NCBI GenBank assembly: GCA_013817115.1
Contig: JACDDG010000073.1
Location: 1 to 9,514, forward strand
Source: Parachlamydiaceae bacterium
Lineage (GTDB): Bacteria; Chlamydiota; Chlamydiia; Chlamydiales; Parachlamydiaceae
DNA: 9,514 nt
Direction of reading: 5' to 3'
In this document: in pieces, positions 6,701-9,514 of the stretch
Layout: each line of letters starts with the position of its first letter
Numbering within the stretch: position 1 is the stretch's first letter
Notes under the pieces: generated by a model
What the model was told of the DNA's origin: nothing
Database searches by the model: none
Seen by the model: only the letters and a program-made list of their open reading frames with translations
Made by a program: the position numbers and the translations under genes

Positions 6701-9394
6701 CAAGAGCATCTGCAAAATCTTGTTCAAGCGCACTCTTATCGAAATCCGGCGGAAACTCCAGGAGGTGTATTTCTAAGAAATATTCATCATATACCGGAAG
6801 AGGAGCTAAATTTGATTTTGGCTGCAGCCGGAGTAGTATTGATCGCTTCCAGAGGGACATTAAGGCAACAGCTGGTTTCGCCAAAACCACGCAAGTTGCC
6901 CCCAAAACTTGTCATAAGTGAAAAGATAGAAGAGGTTCCTTCCGAGCCGTTGCCATTTCTAGAACTTCCTTATTTTAATGGATTGGGTGGCTATACGCAT
7001 GATGGGCAAGCCTACGTGATCTATTTAGGTCCCAATACAAATACACCGGCTCCTTGGATTAATGTTCTGGCTAATTCTGAATTTGGAACTTTAGTCTCTG
7101 AAGCGGGATTAGGATGCACCTGGTATGGCAATAGTCAAACTAACCGTTTGACAGCCTGGAGTAATGATCCTCTATTAGATCCAATTACCGATGCAATTTA
7201 TATTCGGGACGATAAATTAGGAGCTGTTTGGACGCCTACGCCTTCTCCAATTAGAGAGTTAGACGCCTACCGGATTTCACATGGACAGGGATATTCAAAA
7301 TTCGAACACAATAGCCATGGGATCGAGCAAGAATTAATGGTTTTTGTTCCTGTAAATGATCTAGGAGGGCGTGCCATACGTGTTCAACGCTTGCGCTTAA
7401 AAAATTGTTCTCCGAAGCAAAGGCATCTGACAATCACGGCCTATTCTGAATGGGTTTTAGGCGCAGACAAAGAGGACACTCAGTTGCATGTTATTACAGA
7501 ATGGGATTCTGAAAGCCAAGCTCTGCTTGCCTATAATCGCTATAACACTGATTTTGGAAATTATGTAGCCTTTGCGTGCTCTAGCGTTATTGTTAAATCT
7601 TTTACAGGCGATCGTGCTGAGTTTATTGGACGCAATCGATCAAGTTCGAATCCCGAAGCGATGGAACGTGAAACACTGTCAGGTAAAACCGGAGCAGCTT
7701 TAGATCCATGTTCTGCCCTGCAAGTTTCTATCGAGAGCAATCCTGGCGAAATTGTCGAGATTATCTTTACCATAGGGTATGCTCCGGATATTGCAACTGC
7801 TCGTCAGCTTATTTTTGAGTCTAAAAATCCTGATAGAATAAATCAACTTTTTAACGAAACATGCGCATGGTGGGATAAAACTCTAGGCGTTATTCAAGTC
7901 GACGTACCGGACAAAGCCACCAATTTTCATGTGAACAGATGGTTAATTTACCAAGATCTAGTTTGTCGTTTTTGGGGAAGAAGCGGGTTTTACCAGTCTA
8001 GCGGAGCCTATGGATTTAGAGATCAACTTCAAGATGTGATGGCTCTTGTCTACACTCTTCCAGCTTTGGCCAGAGATTATATTCTTACAGCAGCATCACG
8101 CCAGTTTGTCGAAGGCGATGTTCAGCATTGGTGGCATTCACAAACAGGAGCTGGCATACGAACTCGATGTTCCGATGACCTTCTATGGCTACCTTACGTT
8201 ACAGCACAATATATTCGTGTGACAGGCGATGCAAGCATACTCGAAGAGCAGGTTTTATTTCTGGAAGGGGATTTGTTGAATGAAGGGCAAGAAGAGGTTT
8301 ATTTTGTGCCGAGAATATCCAATGAAGAAGCAACGCTTTTAGAACATTGTAGACGAGCTTTACAAAAAGGAATAACTTCCGGGCCGCATGGTTTACCTCT
8401 GATAGGAAGTTGTGACTGGAATGATGGAATGAATCGAGTTGGTGTTGATGGTAAAGGGGAAAGTGTTTGGCTTGGTTGGTTTTTAATTCATGTGATGAAC
8501 GATTTTGCCGACTTGTTAACATATAGTAGTGACCAAAAAGAAATGGGTGAAGGATTCAGAGTTCAGTCAAAACGGTTAGCTGAGATCATAGAGACTACAT
8601 CTTGGGATGGTACGTGGTATCGGCGTGCGTATTTTGATGACGGCACACCTATAGGATCAAAAGAAAATACAGAAGCGTTTATTGACTCTTTAACTCAGTC
8701 ATGGGCAGTTATTTCCGGCATGGCGGATCCTGAGAGGTCTGCTATGGCACTTAAGTCTGCAGAGGAGTTTCTTGTTAAATACGAAGAGAAGCTTATTTTA
8801 CTACTAACTCCACCTTTCGACAAAATTTCTCATGATCCAGGTTATATAAAGGGTTATCCACCAGGAGTCAGGGAAAATGGGGGGCAATACACGCATGGTT
8901 CTTCATGGTTAGCGATGGCTTTTGCGAGAACTGGTCAGGGCAAAAAAGCCTACGATATCTTGAAAATTCTATCCCCAACATTGCATACATCAACAGTAGT
9001 AGAGTGTGAACTCTATAAAGTTGAACCCTATGTTATTGTGGCAGATATCTACCAGTTGAAGGATCAAGTCGGGAGAGGTGGCTGGTCTTGGTACACAGGA
9101 TCTGCCGGGTGGATTTATCGAATTTGGATAGAGGAAATTTTGGGCTTTAAGTTGCGAGGTGATGTTCTATCGATTGAATGTTGTATTCCTGAGGATTGGG
9201 ATCAGTTCAAGTTAGACTATAAGCATAAATCTTCGACGTTGTACAGCATTATAGTGACGAATCCTGATCATGTAAGTCGTGGGAGCTGCAAAGTTACCTT
9301 AGATGGTGTTTTGCTGGAGGGGCAAGATATTTATTTGAATGATGATGGTGCGCAGCATGTTGTCAATATTGTTTTAGTAGGTCCTGGTGTGTAG
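311..9394 (+). CDS. ndvB: cyclic beta-1,2-glucan synthase (NdvB/ChvB/Cgs family), full length
   Basis: This multidomain inner-membrane enzyme uses UDP-glucose to make cyclic beta-1,2-glucans, periplasmic osmoregulated glucans that in known hosts matter for low-osmolarity growth and host interaction. Order of parts: an extra N-terminal module with two membrane segments (1-155); a family N-terminal region (from about 200, with WLLDN at 234-238 and GELW at 311-314); GT84 (about 616-930); the cyclization domain (about 1130-1690); a GH94-type region (about 1735-3027). Eight membrane segments are predicted by eye: 53-75, 78-97, 551-573, 577-606, 951-967, 972-991, 1067-1087 and 1092-1112. At 3027 residues it is about 150-200 longer than the Brucella and Agrobacterium enzymes (about 2830-2870), roughly the size of the N-terminal addition. 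The start has a good ribosome binding site, the stop is TAG, and no frameshift is seen. Family assignment is very secure; the product in this host is inferred. No exporter gene is adjacent within the window. Confidence 0.95.
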   Translation: MKKRNVALGFYQEISTANAVIKELKNHKFSRFALFRRRADHELDIKRNIPANLSYIFLAGIFSILIIVALKYFLNIFSWAVTAAVIATLSFYAYYIFRKIISTETINRFKDRVIIDEILIVVEVGQFEVREVLSILRNVQSGHPATFLLRPPMNEPKDVEIGYEPLPLELLCQSAAQLSVSLRSTQKNHNKHFPKASLSLIDNFQKKTQMLRFLQCDIADAEYIEHTIPTAAEWLLDNMYIIEGSIKDVKINLPKPYYKKLPKIVEGPLQGLPRIYALAIEFVKDTAGDIDQEKIVHFLNSYQISQPLTIGELWAFPLMLRLRIIEWVENLAIRVDNRMREGELASFWGNRFLYAALHEPSRFPALLHDIASDETVFSVHFAQELLDHLFDQETILPQIREWLEKYFSAPLANILHEDHVQETSQQIVFSNLIKSLISISHLSWINIFETVSPVDAVLRKDFNNIYSEMDFATRNSYRNTIEEIGVRIHLSEVEIAKKALDLSLESIKEYEKHIGYYLIDNGREVLEQAVGYKPVILQGIRRWIIKHPQAIYFGAIAFLTTLGVLAAFYLVGFSRLNLLLISLALIPISELCIQFVNIVLTFILHTPLRPKMLYEHGIPKEYKTLIVVPMILHNGDSIPEEIERLEIRYLANTDPLLTFALFSDFADAKQQHLDNDEAFLSQATEGIQALDKKYGPNKFFLFHRQRSWSPSENAWIGWERKRGKLEFLNRFLVGEQLPEQIVYSGDIEALKGIRFVITLDSDTQLPKDKARALVEVLAHPLNRPYLTEDKKSVERGFTIIQPRVASDFLQAKSSWFARIFSEVATMDPYTHAISNIYQDLDGEGSYHGKGIYDLEAFHTLLSHHFPEEHLLSHDLIEGAFVRVGFAGNICLYDMHPQNYLVSSKRLHRWIRGDWQIINWLRNLVPVGKGEVELNPLTWFNRWKIFDNLRRSLLPIALLSLFVGAWIYSPNYKMWTGLSLFVLLIPSISLVLNRSGVISFEEFKLIFSELKFSILRSLVNTALLPYEAYSTLDAIFRVAYRRFFSKRNLLQWTPSEQFLSTEKKHCQFVFHLIWVSIFAVVTFIIVCCSTPHTCWIALPFCLLWLIAPWIVHLLDKPLSQKVIDTISIQDQEMLRKLGCKTWRYFDELVGPQTHWLPPDNYQTALNVEVAQRTSPTNIGLWLIALVNAYDFKYITSDDLIDRSLATVDELKKLEKYEGHLLNWYNIQTLDPLFPRYVSTVDSGNLLACLWTVKQALLEMISNPIIPKKVFQGIVDACGLLSETYHSPEIEAFCIQLNKADTGNLSEFILTIQNALLDIENLSAESINSYWRNQIKKQLESWNLLISRYFSWVTIINALNAENFSKIDPQALFWKNEVFAWKPSFEMFATNDILPSLFQLIAAAHKSDVSEIVVWGKQLNEAVSNAQWFAGEKVGIIKDILKTIEQFSAEMSFKFLYSDERKLFSIGYNVDEKRLDNSYYDLLASEARIASLVAIAKEDVPLEHWWALGRVYSSLDGHKILLSWGGTMFEYLMPLIFNKHYPDSLLGEACRSAVISQISYGEKRGIPWGISESAFSAIDTHKIYQYRSFGIPGLGLKRGLEEDLVISPYSTVLALMVDAKSALENLKILSDKKHAKYMGAYGFYDAVDFTRRVSPKGERGVVIYVYMAHHQGMILAALNNLLNNDNISTLFQKDPRMCGINSLLYERIPTSPPIKITHTKKNLSHARLKPFSQSPIMGVVETPNSVTPKINLLSNEKYTLMISNTGGGYSRWGDIEIYRWRADTTRDSWGSFCYIKDINSGDIWSSTYQPTQKTGKEYSVNFKGDRAEFRRKDHQIEVLTDVVVSPEDNAEIRLISLTNHSSIERYIELTSYLELSLAPHLTDRSHPCFNKLFIETEALPEFYGLLAFRRLRSPEEQPLWAVHSISSSIEYSDNIQFETDRNKFIGRGNSLRDPAAMHGDLSNSVGTVLDPIFSLRRRVLIEPGRRVQFSLITAIADNRSAAIALLSKYFEIGATHRAIELAWTYSQLELRHLRIQEEEVQLFQKLASRLIYPHAQLRSAEERIRKNHLGQSALWAQSISGNLPIVVVTVGDSYDADLVKQVLFAHDFWSRRGLKVDLVVLNEEEVGYMQPLQEHLQNLVQAHSYRNPAETPGGVFLRNIHHIPEEELNLILAAAGVVLIASRGTLRQQLVSPKPRKLPPKLVISEKIEEVPSEPLPFLELPYFNGLGGYTHDGQAYVIYLGPNTNTPAPWINVLANSEFGTLVSEAGLGCTWYGNSQTNRLTAWSNDPLLDPITDAIYIRDDKLGAVWTPTPSPIRELDAYRISHGQGYSKFEHNSHGIEQELMVFVPVNDLGGRAIRVQRLRLKNCSPKQRHLTITAYSEWVLGADKEDTQLHVITEWDSESQALLAYNRYNTDFGNYVAFACSSVIVKSFTGDRAEFIGRNRSSSNPEAMERETLSGKTGAALDPCSALQVSIESNPGEIVEIIFTIGYAPDIATARQLIFESKNPDRINQLFNETCAWWDKTLGVIQVDVPDKATNFHVNRWLIYQDLVCRFWGRSGFYQSSGAYGFRDQLQDVMALVYTLPALARDYILTAASRQFVEGDVQHWWHSQTGAGIRTRCSDDLLWLPYVTAQYIRVTGDASILEEQVLFLEGDLLNEGQEEVYFVPRISNEEATLLEHCRRALQKGITSGPHGLPLIGSCDWNDGMNRVGVDGKGESVWLGWFLIHVMNDFADLLTYSSDQKEMGEGFRVQSKRLAEIIETTSWDGTWYRRAYFDDGTPIGSKENTEAFIDSLTQSWAVISGMADPERSAMALKSAEEFLVKYEEKLILLLTPPFDKISHDPGYIKGYPPGVRENGGQYTHGSSWLAMAFARTGQGKKAYDILKILSPTLHTSTVVECELYKVEPYVIVADIYQLKDQVGRGGWSWYTGSAGWIYRIWIEEILGFKLRGDVLSIECCIPEDWDQFKLDYKHKSSTLYSIIVTNPDHVSRGSCKVTLDGVLLEGQDIYLNDDGAQHVVNIVLVGPGV
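2156..3100 (+). other. GT84 glucosyltransferase catalytic core
   Basis: Residues about 616-930, between the second and third pairs of membrane segments. It carries the processive GT pattern D, DxD, D, (Q/R)xxRW: Asp664 in LFSDFADA, Asp760-Ser-Asp762 in ITLDSDTQ, Asp874 in SHDLIEG, and Arg905-Trp909 in KRLHRWIRGDWQ. In Brucella Cgs the equivalent residues are needed for UDP-glucose transfer, elongation and self-glucosylation of the protein. All are intact here, so an active transferase is expected. The active site should face the cytoplasm. Confidence 0.9.
3698..5380 (+). other. cyclization domain (GH189 / glycoamylase-like)
   Basis: Residues about 1130-1690, after the last membrane segment. 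Family signatures are RTSPTNIGLW (1171-1180), RYVSTVDSGNLL (1234-1245), YDLLASEARIAS (1478-1489), LLSWGGTMFEYLMP (1519-1532), GIPWGISES (1563-1571), FGIPGLGLKRGL (1587-1598) and YMAHHQGM (1664-1671). In the Thermoanaerobacter enzyme this region was shown to close the glucan ring by transglycosylation, with glutamate catalysts. Glu1570 in GISES is conserved. At 1643 the sequence reads GFYDAVDF, where I remember GFYEAxDY as usual. Confidence 0.85.
5513..9391 (+). other. GH94-type phosphorylase region (two beta-sandwich repeats plus catalytic barrel)
   Basis: Residues about 1735-3027. Two related glycosyltransferase-36-like beta domains (about 1750-2010, with GGGYSRWGD; about 2220-2490, with APWINVLAN) flank a linker containing ISGNLPIVVV (2077-2086). 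The alpha/alpha barrel follows, with GAYGFRDQLQDVMAL (2565-2579), RQFVEGDVQHWWH (2597-2609), DWNDGMNRVG (2702-2711), GGQYTHGSSW (2857-2866) and WSWYTGSAGW (2925-2934). Asp2705 is the likely general acid. His2862 and Thr2929-Gly2930 fit the phosphate-binding positions of cellobiose and chitobiose phosphorylases. In Brucella this region controls chain length before cyclization. The region runs to the normal C-terminal beta domain and is not truncated. Confidence 0.88.
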
Positions 9395-9482
9395 GATGTA
9401 GAATTGCTTCCTCTTCGTCTCTGCCCCCTCGCGTTCATAGTTTTACGCATAAGTTTTTTTGACAAAAATGTTATGTTTACAA

Positions 9483-9495
9483 GCTGCGAAGCAGC
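9483..9495. repeat. short hairpin downstream of the synthase gene
   Basis: GCTGC (9483-9487) and GCAGC (9491-9495) form a perfect 5-bp stem with a GAA loop. It is about 90 bases after the stop codon and is followed by AATTGTAG, not a T-run, so it does not qualify as a typical intrinsic terminator. The rest of 9395-9514 is a pyrimidine-rich stretch (about 9406-9429) and AT-rich sequence with no gene. Termination of the synthase transcript is not explained by anything visible here. Confidence 0.35.
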
Positions 9496-9514
9496 AATTG
9501 TAGCACGTCATTCC

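Noticed and set aside
1305..8522. Several open frames of 60-107 codons, mostly on the minus strand, inside the large gene
   Set aside because: All lie within a strongly recognisable coding sequence, lack convincing start signals, and give low-complexity or unpatterned translations. They are shadows of the main frame.
9459..9464. Perfect TTGACA hexamer as a -35 box for a downstream gene
   Set aside because: No -10-like hexamer lies 16-18 bases further on (the positions hold AAGCTG / AGCTGC), so it is an orphan match in an AT-rich tract.
9448..9475. AT-rich imperfect inverted repeat (CATAA ... TTATG with TTTTG/CAAAA) and T-run after the stop codon
   Set aside because: The stem is almost entirely A-T with mismatches and no GC-rich base, and the T-run lies inside the structure, not after it. 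Not a credible terminator.
9506..9514. CGTCATTCC at the right edge as the beginning of a common interspersed palindromic repeat
   Set aside because: Only nine bases are visible before the window ends, too few to support a repeat call.

Overview
The window is almost entirely one gene. A single uninterrupted reading frame (311-9394, + strand, 3027 codons) encodes a complete cyclic beta-1,2-glucan synthase of the NdvB/ChvB/Cgs type. This is a multifunctional inner-membrane enzyme that makes osmoregulated cyclic glucans from UDP-glucose. All three expected enzymatic parts can be read in the usual order. They are a membrane-embedded GT84 glucosyltransferase, a middle cyclization domain (GH189 / 'glycoamylase-like'), and a C-terminal GH94-type phosphorylase region believed to set chain length. 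No frameshift or internal stop is seen, and the key motifs are present.

Organism: the gene is AT-rich (roughly 35-40% GC by eye), unlike the GC-rich alphaproteobacterial genes that define the family. A Gram-negative, low-GC host is the simplest reading. A Chlamydia-related or intracellular gammaproteobacterial host is possible, but that is a guess and the sequence does not prove it.

Layout: bases 1-310 are non-coding. They hold a cluster of GC-rich palindromes (about 33-122) that stands out sharply from the AT-rich surroundings, then an AT-rich stretch with a weak possible promoter and a good ribosome binding site just before the start codon. Bases 311-9394 are the synthase gene. Bases 9395-9514 are non-coding, with one short hairpin near the edge and no convincing terminator. 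No glucan exporter gene (NdvA/ChvA type) or modification gene lies within the window.

How the parts should work together (known for the family, inferred here): the GT84 part builds linear beta-1,2-glucan on the protein in the cytoplasm, the GH94 part trims it by phosphorolysis, and the middle domain closes the ring. A separate ABC exporter encoded elsewhere would move the product to the periplasm. The most unusual point is an extra N-terminal module of about 155 residues with its own transmembrane hairpin, ahead of the part that matches the canonical family.
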